64,000 nucleotides of DNA from Brevundimonas sp. LM2 (GCF_002002865.1 NZ_CP019508.1:1270501-1334500); one strand, 5' to 3'. Numbered from the stretch's first letter, positions 1 to 9,616 are shown. Notes: generated by a model not told the origin, from the letters alone. Made by a program: numbers and translations.

Positions 1-921
1 ATCTATGTGCTGTCGACCCAGGACGCCGAGGGGTATCGCACCCTGGCCCGGCTGCATGACTCCCTCTACGGCCCGTTCGGCGAGCCGTCGGACAATCGAG
101 AGGCGCGCGAGGCCATCGGCCAGAACGCGAACGGCTCGGCGAACCCCCGCCGGGGCGGCTATCATTCGGCGACCGCCCTGTTCCCCCGCAACGACGTGGA
201 CGCCTATCTGTACAACTACCTCGCGACCCAGACCGGCGACGTCGGTTCCTATGTGCTGCTGAAGGATTTCGAGCGCTCCTCGCCGGGTCGCTCGCGCTAC
301 GGGACGTTCGTGGAGGCCAAGGCCCGCCAATGGGTGCCGCCGTTCGAATTCTATCCCAACGACGCGCCCGCCTCGGGCGTGCCGTTCTCGGACGAGAGCC
401 GGCCGCGCGGCGACGCCTATGAATATGCCCTGGGTCGCATGACCGAACTGCCCTTCGTCCACGTCGGCCGGGCGTTGAAATACCTCGGCGTCACCGAAAC
501 GGTCGCCGTCGCTCCGGCGGCCCTCAGCGCGCGGCAGATCCAGACGCTGGAGGCGATGCTCGGCCACGACATGGAGTCGCGGCTGTCGTATCAGGAGATG
601 GTCCGCGCCATCCAGCTGGCGGCCGTCAACGGCTCGTCCGAGGCCCAGCTGGTGCTGGCGGTGATGTATTCCGAGGGAATCGGGGTGCCGCCGGATTATG
701 CCCGCGCCTTCCACTGGTACTCCCAGGCCGACAAACAGGGATCCCCGGAAGCCAAGTTCGCGATCTCGACCTATTTCGCGCTCGGCGTGGCCGGGGTCGC
801 CGATCAGGACAAGGCCGAGGCGGTCGCCGCCCGCATCGACTCGGCCCTGGCGGGCTTCGGCCCCTCGGCCTCTCGGCTGCAGGCCGTCCTGTCTCAAGTT
901 TCCCGCTCGCAGCGCCGTTAG
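1..921 (+). CDS. Sel1-repeat protein, 5' end missing
   Basis: The frame is open from the first base (Ile-Tyr-Val-Leu-Ser), so the true start lies outside the window and about 306 codons are visible. The last third holds Sel1-like repeats (SSEAQLVLAVMYSEGIGVP, followed by YARAFHWYSQADKQGSPEAK), the short helical hairpins that mediate protein-protein contact. I do not recognise the part before them, which has no obvious membrane segment. The stop is followed after 14 bases by the beta-helix gene on the same strand, so the two probably share a transcript. Sel1 proteins in this group often act in envelope or signalling scaffolds, but nothing here fixes a role. Confidence 0.75.
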   Translation: MYVLSTQDAEGYRTLARLHDSLYGPFGEPSDNREAREAIGQNANGSANPRRGGYHSATALFPRNDVDAYLYNYLATQTGDVGSYVLLKDFERSSPGRSRYGTFVEAKARQWVPPFEFYPNDAPASGVPFSDESRPRGDAYEYALGRMTELPFVHVGRALKYLGVTETVAVAPAALSARQIQTLEAMLGHDMESRLSYQEMVRAIQLAAVNGSSEAQLVLAVMYSEGIGVPPDYARAFHWYSQADKQGSPEAKFAISTYFALGVAGVADQDKAEAVAARIDSALAGFGPSASRLQAVLSQVSRSQRR

Positions 922-935
922 GAGGGGCTGAACCG

Positions 936-2387
936 ATGAAGACGCTGATCCTTGCCGCCTCCGCCCTGGCCCTCGCCCTGTCCTCCGCCCCCGCAGTCGA
1001 GGCCCAGACCGCCGCCCGGGTCGAAGGCCAGACCCGGCCGAACTTCGGTCTGTTGCTGGATCCGCCCAGCCGCCAGCGCGCGCGCACCCATCGCCGCTGG
1101 AGCTATGGCCAGCGCTATCCCGGCTGGCGCGGCGCGCCGCCGCCGATCCACCGCCCGGTCGGGTCCGAAGAGGTCGTTCTGATCGACTGCGGCGGCAACC
1201 CCGGCAGCGGAGCGCTGGAGGCGGCCGTGCACCGCGTGCGCCCCGGCGGCACCCTGGTCATCCGCGCCCGCGGCGGGGCCTGCGTCGGCTGGATCAATGT
1301 CGACAAGCCCCTGACCATCATCGGCGAAGGCGGTTTCGACCCCCGGCGTTGGAGCGAGAACCCCTCGGCCAGTCTTCAGGCCCCCGACGGCCTGCCTTGC
1401 ATCACCGTAGCCTCCGGTGTGCGGCTGGAGCTGCGCGATCTGGTCCTGACCTCGCCGAACGGGGGCGAGGCGGCCTGTATCGTCAACTACGGCGGTCAGG
1501 TGATCATGAGCCGGGCCGGGATGCGGCATTCCGGCGACGAGGCGGCGATCCTTTCGGACGGAGGCCTGGTCGACCTGCGCGACGTGGTCATCGACGCCCG
1601 CACGCTCTCGGCCGCCATCGTGGCCGACGGGGCCACGCTGACGACCTGGGAGACGGTGGTCACGGGGGCCCAGTCGGGGATCGACCTGACGCCGGGCGCC
1701 GGAGATCCCTCGCGCATCACCTCGACCACCCTGGTGGGTGCCGAAAGCCCCAACAACTACGGTCCCCGCGCCATCGGCGTCGTCGTCCGCTCGCGCCGCG
1801 ACTACGGGCGGGTCGACATCAGCAACACCAAGATCTGCGGCTATGTCGAAGGCGTGGCCATCGAGGGCGCGTCAGTCACCATCGACAACTCCAAGATCTG
1901 CAAGTCCGACAAGGGCGTGGTCCTCTACAACGGCGAGGTCAATCTGACCAACAGCCGGGTTCGGGCCGAGACGGGGGTCGCCCTGGCCTCGGGTCGAGCC
2001 GTCGTCACCGACAACAGTTTCGTGGGTGTGAAGGCCGTCTTCCAGCCGGAGCCGCGGGCGCAGCTGACGGCCTCCGGCAACCGGGTCTGGTCTGCCAGCC
2101 TGTGTCAGCCGGTCTATCGCCGGGTTTACCGGGACCGCTACGCGCCCGACTGGTTCGCGCCATTCGGCGCGGCGTACACGTGCGAACGCTCGGCCTATCC
2201 GCGCGCCTGGTGGGACGAGATGGACGGGGCCTACGGTGATCCCTACAGCGCCCACCAATACGGCCCAGCCGGCTACGACCGCTTCCTTCAGGGCTATGGC
2301 TGGTACGACGCCTACGGGCGTTATATCGACCGCCCGAGACCCTTCGGCGAGGCGCGCTGGGGTGACGGACGCGGCCGGTTCTGGTGA
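936..2387 (+). CDS. Secreted right-handed beta-helix protein
   Basis: A 483-residue protein with a clean signal peptide (MKTLILAASALALALSSAPA, cut near Ala-Gln at about residue 24). Residues 80-400 are short strand-rich repeats (VRLELRDLVLTS, GGLVDLRDVVIDA, ATLTTWETVV, RVDISNTKICG, VNLTNSRV), the pattern of pectate-lyase-like parallel beta-helices. The C-terminal 90 residues are rich in Tyr, Trp, Gly and Arg and look like a surface tail. No carbohydrate-active catalytic motif is clear, so an enzymatic role is not claimed. An AGGAGG-like ribosome site precedes the ATG. It lies 14 bases after the Sel1-repeat gene and probably forms an operon with it. Confidence 0.72.
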   Translation: MKTLILAASALALALSSAPAVEAQTAARVEGQTRPNFGLLLDPPSRQRARTHRRWSYGQRYPGWRGAPPPIHRPVGSEEVVLIDCGGNPGSGALEAAVHRVRPGGTLVIRARGGACVGWINVDKPLTIIGEGGFDPRRWSENPSASLQAPDGLPCITVASGVRLELRDLVLTSPNGGEAACIVNYGGQVIMSRAGMRHSGDEAAILSDGGLVDLRDVVIDARTLSAAIVADGATLTTWETVVTGAQSGIDLTPGAGDPSRITSTTLVGAESPNNYGPRAIGVVVRSRRDYGRVDISNTKICGYVEGVAIEGASVTIDNSKICKSDKGVVLYNGEVNLTNSRVRAETGVALASGRAVVTDNSFVGVKAVFQPEPRAQLTASGNRVWSASLCQPVYRRVYRDRYAPDWFAPFGAAYTCERSAYPRAWWDEMDGAYGDPYSAHQYGPAGYDRFLQGYGWYDAYGRYIDRPRPFGEARWGDGRGRFW

Positions 2388-2515
2388 GCGACCAGCCCGG
2401 GGCTTCGGCCTCGGGGACCGCGTTCCCGGCCCTCCCGTGGGGCGTCAGCAATGACGACTAGCCGACACAGGAACAATCAGCGCCTTGCGGACCTTTGTTC
2501 GTAGAGGTGACTGAT

Positions 2516-2668
2516 ATGAAGAACGGAAATCACGCGATCGGGGCCGAAAGGACGAGCTTTCTGGATCGTCGGATCGTGCGCGGAATGGCGTGCATTTCGG
2601 TCACGACCAGTGATTTGCCCCGGATCGTTCAAACCGAGCAGCGGACCACGCCTCTTTTGCGCGCATGA
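2516..2668 (+). CDS. 50-codon ORF coupled to the fusion gene
   Basis: An ATG at 2516 is preceded at proper spacing by GAGGTG (about 2503-2508) and opens a 50-codon frame ending at TGA 2666-2668. That stop overlaps the ATG of the following 3.7-kb gene (ATGA), the arrangement used for translational coupling. The peptide starts MKNGNHAIGAERTSF and is polar with many Arg residues; it has no signal peptide or membrane segment. I do not recognise a family. It may be a leader ORF that delivers ribosomes to the weakly preceded start of the fusion gene, or a small protein in its own right. Confidence 0.5.
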   Translation: MKNGNHAIGAERTSFLDRRIVRGMACISVTTSDLPRIVQTEQRTTPLLRA

Positions 2669-5600
2669 TCACGCCGCTGCAGCTTTGGGGCGGACATGAG
2701 TGTACGGTAAACCGCGTCGGAAACGTCTGGCGGGATCAGACGCGCCTGACCGGTCACCACGACCGGATCGACGACCTTGACGCCTTCGCCGCGCTCGGAC
2801 TGAGCGCCCTGCGCTATCCGATCCTTTGGGAGCGGGTCGAGACCGAGCCGGGCGTGTTCGATTGGTCCTGGACGGACGCGCGCATGACGCGTCTGCGCGA
2901 CCTGGGTCTGCGTCCCATCGTCGGGCTTCTTCACCATGGGTCGGGTCCTTCCTGGACGGATCTGCTCGATCCCGGCTTCGCGGAGGCTTTCGCTGCCTTC
3001 GCCGGCCGTGTCGCCGAACGCTATCCATGGGTCACGGACTGGACCCCGGTCAACGAGCCGCTCACGACCGCGCGGTTCAGCGCCCTCTATGGTCACTGGT
3101 ACCCCCATGGTCGCAGCGACACGGCGTTCTGGATCGCCCTGCTGAACCAGATCGAGGCGACCCGGTCGGCCATGAGCGCGATCCGCAAGTCGGTCCCCGA
3201 CGCGCGGTTGGTCCAGACCGAGGATTTCGGCCGGACTTTCTCGACCGCCGCCTGCGCCGAACAGGCCGCCTTCGACAACGACCGGCGCTTGATGACCTGG
3301 GACCTGCTGTGCGGCCGGGTGGTCGAAGACCATTCGTTGTGGGCGCATCTGGTCGGACACGGACAGGTCGGCCGCCTCGAGAGCCTGGCGACGGACCCCT
3401 GTCCCCCCGGTCTCATCGGGCTGAACCACTATGTCACCAGTGATCGCTTTCTGGACGAGCGGCTCGAACGCTATCCGGCGCGCGTCCATGGCGGCAACGG
3501 TCGCCTGGCCTATGCGGACGTCGAGGCGGTCCGGGTGCTGCATCCCCCGCCTTCGGGCTGGGAGCGGAGCCTGGCCGAGTTGTGGGACCGCTATCGCCTC
3601 CCGCTCGCCGTGACCGAGTGTCATCTCGGGTCTTCCGTCCAGCAGCAGCAGCGCTGGTTCCATGCCGCCTGGTCGGCCGCGCTGGCCGCCCGCGGCGCGG
3701 GCGTTCCGGTCGAGGCCGTCACCGCCTGGGCCCTGCTGGGCAGCTACGACTGGGACAGCCTGCTGACCGAGCAGAACGGTCGCTACGAACCCGGGGCCTT
3801 CGACCTGTCGAAAGACGGCCGTCCCCGACCCACCGAACTGGCCGCCACGCTCCAGGCAGTAGCCCGCGATGGCGTGATCACCGGACCGGATCTCGGTCCC
3901 GGTTGGTGGGACCGTGACGCCCGTTTGGAATACCCGGCCTGCCATCCGCTCGAGCCGCCCGCCCGCGCTTCGCTCGAACCCCGACCGCCTGTCCCCGACA
4001 CTTCCTCATCCAAGAAAGAGGCTATTCGCTTGCCCGCACCCGTCACAAATCCCGCTGGATCCCGCGTCATCGACCTGACGGACGCCCGCCGGACCGATCC
4101 CATCGTCTGCCTGTCGCATCTGCGCTGGAATTTCGTCTTCCAGCGGCCCCAGCACCTGATGTCGCGCTTCGCCGCGACCCGCACCGTCATGGTGTTCGAG
4201 GAGCCCCTGCCGGTCGAGGCCGGAACGAAAATGGGGGTCGACCTGCGCGTCTGCGCCGCCACCGGCGTCATCGTGGCGACGCCCCGGATCGCGGACGGAC
4301 TGGAAGGCCCGGCGCGGACCGCGGCCCTGCGCCAGCTGCTCGACGAGGCCATGGCGGCGCATCACATCGCGCGTCCGGTGCTTTGGTACTACACGCCGAT
4401 GATGGTGCCCGTGGCCCGTCATGTCGCGGCGGCAGCCGTCGTCTATGACTGCATGGACGAGCTGGCCAATTTCCGCTTCGCCCCGCCCGAGCTGACCACG
4501 CTGGAGCGCGAGCTGTTCGCCTCGGCCGACGTGGTCTTCACCGGCGGCCATACGCTGTACGAGGCCAAGAAGGGGCTGCACGGCAACATCCATCCCTTCC
4601 CGTCCAGCGTGGACACGGCCCATTTCGCCAAGGCCCGGGCCCTGCCGGCGGATCGCAACAGGGACCGGCCGCGGCTGGGATTCTTCGGCGTGATCGACGA
4701 GCGTATGGATCTGGCCCTGATCTCGCGCGTGGTCGCGGCGCGTCCGGAGTGGGATTTCGAACTGGTCGGCCCGATCGCCAAGATCGCGCCGGAGGACCTG
4801 CCCCAGCATCCCAACCTCACCTATCCGGGTCAGAAGGCTTACGATGAGCTGCCCGGCTGCCTGGCGCGCTGGGACGTGGCCCTGATGCCCTTCGCCATCA
4901 ATGAATCGACGCGGTTCATCAGCCCGACCAAGACGCCGGAGTATCTGGCGGCCGGACGTCCCGTCGTCTCCACCCCCGTCCGCGACGTCATCCGCCACTA
5001 TGGCGACCTGCAGGCCGTCCGCATCGCCGCCACGGCCGAAGAGTTCGTCGCCGGCTGCGACACGATGCTGGCGCTCAAGGGCGACGCGGACCCGGCCTGG
5101 CTGGCGGAGATCGACACGGCGCTGTCGACCCTGTCGTGGGATCAGACCCAGCTTCGCATGGCGGCCCTGGTCGATGCGGCGGCGCGCAAGCGCGGGACGT
5201 CGTCACCCACCGCAGCGGCGGCACCGACCCGCTGGCCCTCGATCCGTCGCTCGCACTACGACGCCCTGATCGTCGGGGCGGGCTTCGCGGGTTCGGTTCT
5301 GGCCGAGCGGCTGGCCAGCGAGGGCAAGCATGTCCTATTGATCGACCGTCGCCCCCACATCGGCGGCAATGCCTTCGACAAGCTGGATGAAGCGGGCGTG
5401 CTGATCCATCAGTACGGACCGCACATCTTCCACACCAACTCGGCCGACATCTTCGACTATCTGTCGCGCTTTACCGAATGGCGGCCCTATGAGCACCGCG
5501 TGCTGGCCGATGTCGCGGGCCAGCGTGTGCCGATGCCGATCAACCGGACCACGCTGAACATGCTCTACGGGGCCGACCTGCAGTCGGACGCCGAAGCCGA

Positions 5601-6396
5601 GGCTTTCCTGGCCAGCCGCGCCGAGCCGGTGGAGCGGATCCAGACGTCGGAGGATGTGGTCGTCAATGCGATCGGTCGCGAGCTCTACGAGACCTTCTTC
5701 CGGGGTTACACGCGCAAGCAGTGGGGTCTTGACCCTTCGGAGCTGGACAAGTCGGTGACGGCCCGCGTGCCCACGCGGTCCAACACCGACGACCGGTATT
5801 TCACCGACACTTTCCAGGCCATGCCCAAGCATGGCTACACGCGCATGTTCGAGAATATGCTGGACAGCCCGCTGATCCACATCGAGACCGGGGTCGAGTA
5901 TCGCGATGTGGTGGATGAGGTTCTGTACGACCGATTGATCTTCACCGGGCCGATCGACGAGTTCTTCGACTATCGCTTCGGCAAGCTGCCGTACCGCTCG
6001 CTGCGCTTCCAGCACGAGACGCACGATCAGGAGATCTTCCAGCCGGTGGCCACGGTCAACTATCCGGACGAAGCGACGCCGTGGACGCGGATCACGGAAT
6101 ACAAGCACCTTACGGGGCAGACCCACCGCCAGACCAGCATTACCTACGAATATCCCGCCGCGGAGGGGGATCCCTACTATCCGATCCCCCGCGCGGAAAA
6201 CCAGACGCTGTTCAAACGCTACGAGGCCCTGGCGGTCGGGCGGCCCGACGTGACCTTCGTCGGTCGTCTGGCCACCTACCGCTACTACAACATGGACCAG
6301 GTGGTCGGTCAGGCTCTGGCGGCCTGGCGCCGGCTGTCGCCGGTGGTCGAAGGGGTCGCGGCGCGGGCGGCGACGGCTGGATCCGCCGTGGTGTGA
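2665..6396 (+). CDS. GH1-like / glycosyltransferase / UDP-galactopyranose mutase fusion
   Basis: A 1243-residue three-module protein. Residues 1-430 resemble family 1 glycoside hydrolases, with Glu131 in WTPVNEP as putative acid/base and Glu318 in AVTECH in the nucleophile position. A Pro-rich linker (about 431-468) leads to a GT4-like glycosyltransferase (about 470-845) that begins SHLRWNFVFQRPQHL and has SPTKTPEYLAAGRPVVS near 751-769. A second linker leads to UDP-galactopyranose mutase (about 862-1230) with the FAD motif GAGFAGS at 871, IGGNAFD and HQYGPHIFHT. The mutase makes UDP-galactofuranose from UDP-galactopyranose. A role in a galactofuranose-containing surface glycan is inferred. 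The ATG overlaps the stop of the 50-codon ORF. Confidence 0.85.
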   Translation: MITPLQLWGGHECTVNRVGNVWRDQTRLTGHHDRIDDLDAFAALGLSALRYPILWERVETEPGVFDWSWTDARMTRLRDLGLRPIVGLLHHGSGPSWTDLLDPGFAEAFAAFAGRVAERYPWVTDWTPVNEPLTTARFSALYGHWYPHGRSDTAFWIALLNQIEATRSAMSAIRKSVPDARLVQTEDFGRTFSTAACAEQAAFDNDRRLMTWDLLCGRVVEDHSLWAHLVGHGQVGRLESLATDPCPPGLIGLNHYVTSDRFLDERLERYPARVHGGNGRLAYADVEAVRVLHPPPSGWERSLAELWDRYRLPLAVTECHLGSSVQQQQRWFHAAWSAALAARGAGVPVEAVTAWALLGSYDWDSLLTEQNGRYEPGAFDLSKDGRPRPTELAATLQAVARDGVITGPDLGPGWWDRDARLEYPACHPLEPPARASLEPRPPVPDTSSSKKEAIRLPAPVTNPAGSRVIDLTDARRTDPIVCLSHLRWNFVFQRPQHLMSRFAATRTVMVFEEPLPVEAGTKMGVDLRVCAATGVIVATPRIADGLEGPARTAALRQLLDEAMAAHHIARPVLWYYTPMMVPVARHVAAAAVVYDCMDELANFRFAPPELTTLERELFASADVVFTGGHTLYEAKKGLHGNIHPFPSSVDTAHFAKARALPADRNRDRPRLGFFGVIDERMDLALISRVVAARPEWDFELVGPIAKIAPEDLPQHPNLTYPGQKAYDELPGCLARWDVALMPFAINESTRFISPTKTPEYLAAGRPVVSTPVRDVIRHYGDLQAVRIAATAEEFVAGCDTMLALKGDADPAWLAEIDTALSTLSWDQTQLRMAALVDAAARKRGTSSPTAAAAPTRWPSIRRSHYDALIVGAGFAGSVLAERLASEGKHVLLIDRRPHIGGNAFDKLDEAGVLIHQYGPHIFHTNSADIFDYLSRFTEWRPYEHRVLADVAGQRVPMPINRTTLNMLYGADLQSDAEAEAFLASRAEPVERIQTSEDVVVNAIGRELYETFFRGYTRKQWGLDPSELDKSVTARVPTRSNTDDRYFTDTFQAMPKHGYTRMFENMLDSPLIHIETGVEYRDVVDEVLYDRLIFTGPIDEFFDYRFGKLPYRSLRFQHETHDQEIFQPVATVNYPDEATPWTRITEYKHLTGQTHRQTSITYEYPAAEGDPYYPIPRAENQTLFKRYEALAVGRPDVTFVGRLATYRYYNMDQVVGQALAAWRRLSPVVEGVAARAATAGSAVV

Positions 6397-6409
6397 TCGC
6401 GTCCTGTAG

Positions 6410-6442
6410 AAAAGGGGCGGTCCGCCTTTCGGCGGCCGCCCC
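6410..6442 (-). terminator. Intrinsic terminator of the TonB receptor gene
   Basis: GGGGCGG (6414-6420) pairs with CCGCCCC (6436-6442), and CCGCC pairs with GGCGG around a TTTC loop. Read on the minus strand the GC-rich stem ends in TTTT (complement of 6410-6413), as expected after the receptor gene that stops at 6476. The convergent fusion gene stops at 6396, so the stem may also limit read-through from that side. Confidence 0.7.
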
Positions 6443-6475
6443 AGGTGTGGCCTCAGGAAAACAGCCGGGATCGAT

Positions 6476-9427
6476 CTAGAACCGTCCGCGAATGCCCAGC
6501 AGGATGTTGGTGCCAGGCTCGTAGTAGGTGAAGGCGGCGTTGTCGTATTCGAACGTCGAGCGTTGCGGCTCGTCGGTCAGGTTCTGGATGTCGAGGGTGA
6601 CGCGCGGCGAGGAGGGCAGCCAGTCCAGGGTGTAGCTGGCCTGCAGATCGACCTGACCCCGGGCGTCGGTGCGCAGCTGCGCCACCGGTACGCTGTTCTG
6701 GTTCGGCCCCGAGCTGATCTGGGCCTCGTTGTAGTTGTAGGACACGCGGAGGGCGACGGGGCCGCGCTCGTAGTAGCCGGTCAGGTTGTAGGTCGAGGGC
6801 GAGATGCCCACCGCCACCGCGGGCGCGCCGGTACCCGAGCCCGACTGGTTGATCTTGGTGTAGTTGGCGGTGAAGCCCAGCCCCTCGGTCAGGAAGTCCA
6901 GCGGCTGGACCCAGGTCAGCTCCAAGCCTTCGATCTCCAGCACGCCGTTGGCGTTGACCTGTTGCGTCACCGTGACCGTGGCGACGTCGGGGCCGCCGCG
7001 GTTGGTGATCGCCTGCTGCTGCAGCGCCGTCAGCTCGTTGAAGGCGACCCCCAGCTGGTTGAAGGGGATGGTGTTGGTGCCCTGGACCGTGAAGCCGGTC
7101 ACCGACTTGGTGAACAGGGCGATGCCGAAATAGCCCTCGCCGCCCGTGTACCACTCTCCGCCGAAGTCGAAGTTGTTCGACAGATAGGGCGTCAGGTTCG
7201 GGTTCCCCTGGTTGGCCTGCTGGGCGGACGGGTCGCTGAACGTCGTCCCCGGCAGCATGGCCGAGGGGTTGGGACGGGTCAGGGTCCGCGAGCCGGCGAA
7301 ACGTAGCGTGACGTCCGGCAGCACCTCCCACACCGCGTTGAAGGCGGGCAGGTACTCGTCATAGGTCTGGTTCAACGTCAGGAAAGAGGTCACCCCGTTG
7401 ATCGTCTGGGGCCCGGTGATGTCCTGGTCGGTGGTGGCATAGCGCACCCCGGCGTTGAACCGCATGTCGCGGTCCAGAAGCTGGGTGATGCCGTTGACCT
7501 CGATATAGGCCCCGATGGTGGATTCATCGATCGTGCCGGAACTGGCGCCGGTCGCGGCCGAGGAGACTGAGGGGGCCGCGGAGCTGTAGGCGTCGAAATT
7601 CGTGTCGCTGAAGAACCGATCGACGTCCAGGGCCACGAAGCCGAGCTCGCCCGGGCGCAGGTAGGAGGCCAACTGGGACGCCAGGACGGCCGAGCCGGCG
7701 CGGCCGTCGCAGGCGGGGTTGGTGGTCGGCAGGGTGTCGGTCGGGCCGCTGCCCGCGCCGCCGCCACCGCAGACGAAATTTTGCCACCGCTGGGAGTTGT
7801 CGCGCGCGTCGATCGTGCGGCTGACGTCGTCGTAGGCACCTCCGAAGCGGAAGTTGATGCCTTCCTCGCGGCCGACGGTGAAGTCCCAGCGCGTGCCCTT
7901 GGTCTCGGTCTCGCGCAACTCGTTCTGGACGTTCAACCGGCCGCCCACGAACGTCCAGCCCAGGTTGGGGTCGTTCAGATCCCGGCTGGAAACAATCGAG
8001 GGATAGTCGCCACCGGTGTTGTCGTAGGTCACCGTCAGGCCGGTGTTCAGCGGGGTGTTGATCAGCAGGGTGGGGGCTTCGCGCCGGAACTCCGACCTGC
8101 TCATGTTGAACTGGCCGTCGATCCGCAGCCAGTCGGTCGGCTGCCACATCATGCCCGGGTTGACGTTATAGAAGTCCAGCTCCTCGTGGTACGGCCGCAC
8201 CTCGAGAAAGAACTGGGAGTTGGCGTAGGTGCCGCTGGTGACGACGTTGTTCGCATCGACCTTGACGCCGAGGGGCACCATGAAGTTCGAGTTGCGGACG
8301 ACCCAGTTGATGTCCGAGCGCGTAAACTGGCGGTCGGCCTTGCCGTACAGCAGATCCGCATAGAACTGCAGGGTTTCCGACGGCCGGAACTCGAGCGAGA
8401 GCAGGGCGGAATCGCGGTCGCGGTTTCCCTCGCTCAGCGAGTCGCGGCCCAGGCGCGGGATCAGTCCGTTGCCCAGCGCCGTCAGGCTTGTGCCCGGATT
8501 GCGGGCCAGAAGGAAGGCCGAGTCGATGACCGTGCCCGCGACCAGGCCGTTCCCGGCGTTGACCGGCACCGTGCCGGGCAGGTTGAACCCGTTGCCGCCG
8601 AACGGCTGATTGCAGGGATTGCCCGCGGGCGGCCCCGGGACCGAGGGCGACCCGCACAGGGCGTCGCTCAGGTTGGGGTTGGTCCAGCCGATGGTCTCGA
8701 ACCCCTCGGTGCGGCTCTTGTTGCGCACGGCGGCCAGGCCCAGCAGCACGCCGAAGCCGCCGCCATTATCGAATTCCCAGGTGTTGGAGACGATGCCGGC
8801 GAGCCGGGGGCTGACCTCTTCGGACTGGGTGCCGTAGTTGGCCTGGACCGAATAGGTGAAGTTGGGCCCCTCGCTGTCGAACGGACGCGCGCTGCGCATG
8901 TTCACCACCCCGGCGACGCCGCCTTCCAGCGTCGAGGCCATCGGGGTCTTGTTGACGTCCAGACGGGTGAACAGTTCGGTGGGGAACAGGTCGAGATCGA
9001 CCTCCCGGTTCTGGTTCTGGGAGTCCGTCCGGCCCGAGGAGGCGACCGAGATCTGGGCGCTGTTCAGCAGCACCTTGGTGAAGTTGGTGCCCAGCCCGCG
9101 CACCGAGATGTTCAGCCCCTCGCCGTTGATCTCGCGCGTCAGCTGAACCCCGGGAATGCGGTTCAGCGACTCGGCCAGGTTCAGGTCCGGGAACTTGCCG
9201 ATGTCCTCGGCGAAGATGGAATCGGTGAACCCGGTCGCATTGCGCTTTGCGGTCGTCGACTGAGCCAGACTGCTGCGGAAGCCGGTGACGATGATCTCGT
9301 CGACGACGGTGGCGTCCTGGGCCGGCGACGGCGTCTGGGCCAGGGCCGATACCGGTACGGCGGTCAGGAGGGTGGCACCGAGCAGCAGGGCGCTGCGGCG
9401 GGCGCGCGCTTTGTGCGGCGTGAACAT
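6476..9427 (-). CDS. TonB-dependent receptor of the xylan locus
   Basis: A 983-residue outer-membrane receptor. The signal peptide ends near ALAQT (residue 31), followed by a TonB-box-like segment (VVDEIIVTGFRSS). The plug carries FPDLNLAESLNRIPGVQLTR, and the beta-barrel ends in an aromatic residue (GIRGRF), typical of outer-membrane proteins. Such receptors import oligosaccharides with energy from TonB-ExbBD. The neighbouring GH43, GH115, GH10 and GH67 genes and the shared operator suggest that xylo- or glucuronoxylo-oligosaccharides are the substrate; this is inference. It has its own promoter between itself and the GH43 gene and a terminator at 6410-6442. Confidence 0.93.
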   Translation of the reverse strand: MFTPHKARARRSALLLGATLLTAVPVSALAQTPSPAQDATVVDEIIVTGFRSSLAQSTTAKRNATGFTDSIFAEDIGKFPDLNLAESLNRIPGVQLTREINGEGLNISVRGLGTNFTKVLLNSAQISVASSGRTDSQNQNREVDLDLFPTELFTRLDVNKTPMASTLEGGVAGVVNMRSARPFDSEGPNFTYSVQANYGTQSEEVSPRLAGIVSNTWEFDNGGGFGVLLGLAAVRNKSRTEGFETIGWTNPNLSDALCGSPSVPGPPAGNPCNQPFGGNGFNLPGTVPVNAGNGLVAGTVIDSAFLLARNPGTSLTALGNGLIPRLGRDSLSEGNRDRDSALLSLEFRPSETLQFYADLLYGKADRQFTRSDINWVVRNSNFMVPLGVKVDANNVVTSGTYANSQFFLEVRPYHEELDFYNVNPGMMWQPTDWLRIDGQFNMSRSEFRREAPTLLINTPLNTGLTVTYDNTGGDYPSIVSSRDLNDPNLGWTFVGGRLNVQNELRETETKGTRWDFTVGREEGINFRFGGAYDDVSRTIDARDNSQRWQNFVCGGGGAGSGPTDTLPTTNPACDGRAGSAVLASQLASYLRPGELGFVALDVDRFFSDTNFDAYSSAAPSVSSAATGASSGTIDESTIGAYIEVNGITQLLDRDMRFNAGVRYATTDQDITGPQTINGVTSFLTLNQTYDEYLPAFNAVWEVLPDVTLRFAGSRTLTRPNPSAMLPGTTFSDPSAQQANQGNPNLTPYLSNNFDFGGEWYTGGEGYFGIALFTKSVTGFTVQGTNTIPFNQLGVAFNELTALQQQAITNRGGPDVATVTVTQQVNANGVLEIEGLELTWVQPLDFLTEGLGFTANYTKINQSGSGTGAPAVAVGISPSTYNLTGYYERGPVALRVSYNYNEAQISSGPNQNSVPVAQLRTDARGQVDLQASYTLDWLPSSPRVTLDIQNLTDEPQRSTFEYDNAAFTYYEPGTNILLGIRGRF

Positions 9428-9510
9428 GTCGATGATCCCTCCCCAGGGGCTGTCGGTTGCGGCGGGCCAACGACCGGCCGAAGAACGCTTCCTCGCGGCG
9501 CCACTCTAGA

Positions 9511-9524
9511 TGGTAGCGCTCACA
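9511..9524. promoter_or_regulatory. LacI-type operator 1
   Basis: TGGTAGCGCTCACA is a near-palindrome centred on AGCGCT. It matches two other sites in the window (15350-15363 and 20770-20783) at 11 and 12 of 14 positions. It lies 84 bases upstream of the receptor ATG and just downstream of a predicted -10 element, a position suited to repression. LacI-family repressors bind centres of this kind. Confidence 0.7.
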
Positions 9525-9529
9525 TCACA

Positions 9530-9558
9530 TTGGTATGTCCGACATTTGGAATTGTCAA
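9530..9558 (-). promoter_or_regulatory. Predicted promoter of the TonB receptor
   Basis: On the minus strand TTGACA (complement of 9553-9558) is followed after 17 bases by TACCAA (complement of 9530-9535). The operator begins 5 bases further downstream. The region is A/T-richer than its surroundings. The -10 match is only moderate. Confidence 0.45.
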
Positions 9559-9616
9559 TGTGGCCTGACAGTGGGGCGAACATGCTCGCGGGGGTGCGGC
9601 TTTTCGGTGCCGCAAT

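Noticed and set aside
2396..2422. Hairpin CCCGGGGC-TTCG-GCCTCGGG after the beta-helix gene
   Set aside because: The stem has one mismatch and no T-run follows, so a terminator call is not justified.
2466..2510. GGAAC at about 2470 as an EcfG-type general stress promoter
   Set aside because: No CGTT-type -10 occurs at the required spacing.
7781..9568. 595-codon plus-strand open frame
   Set aside because: It is antisense to the xylan-locus TonB receptor and has no recognisable domain.
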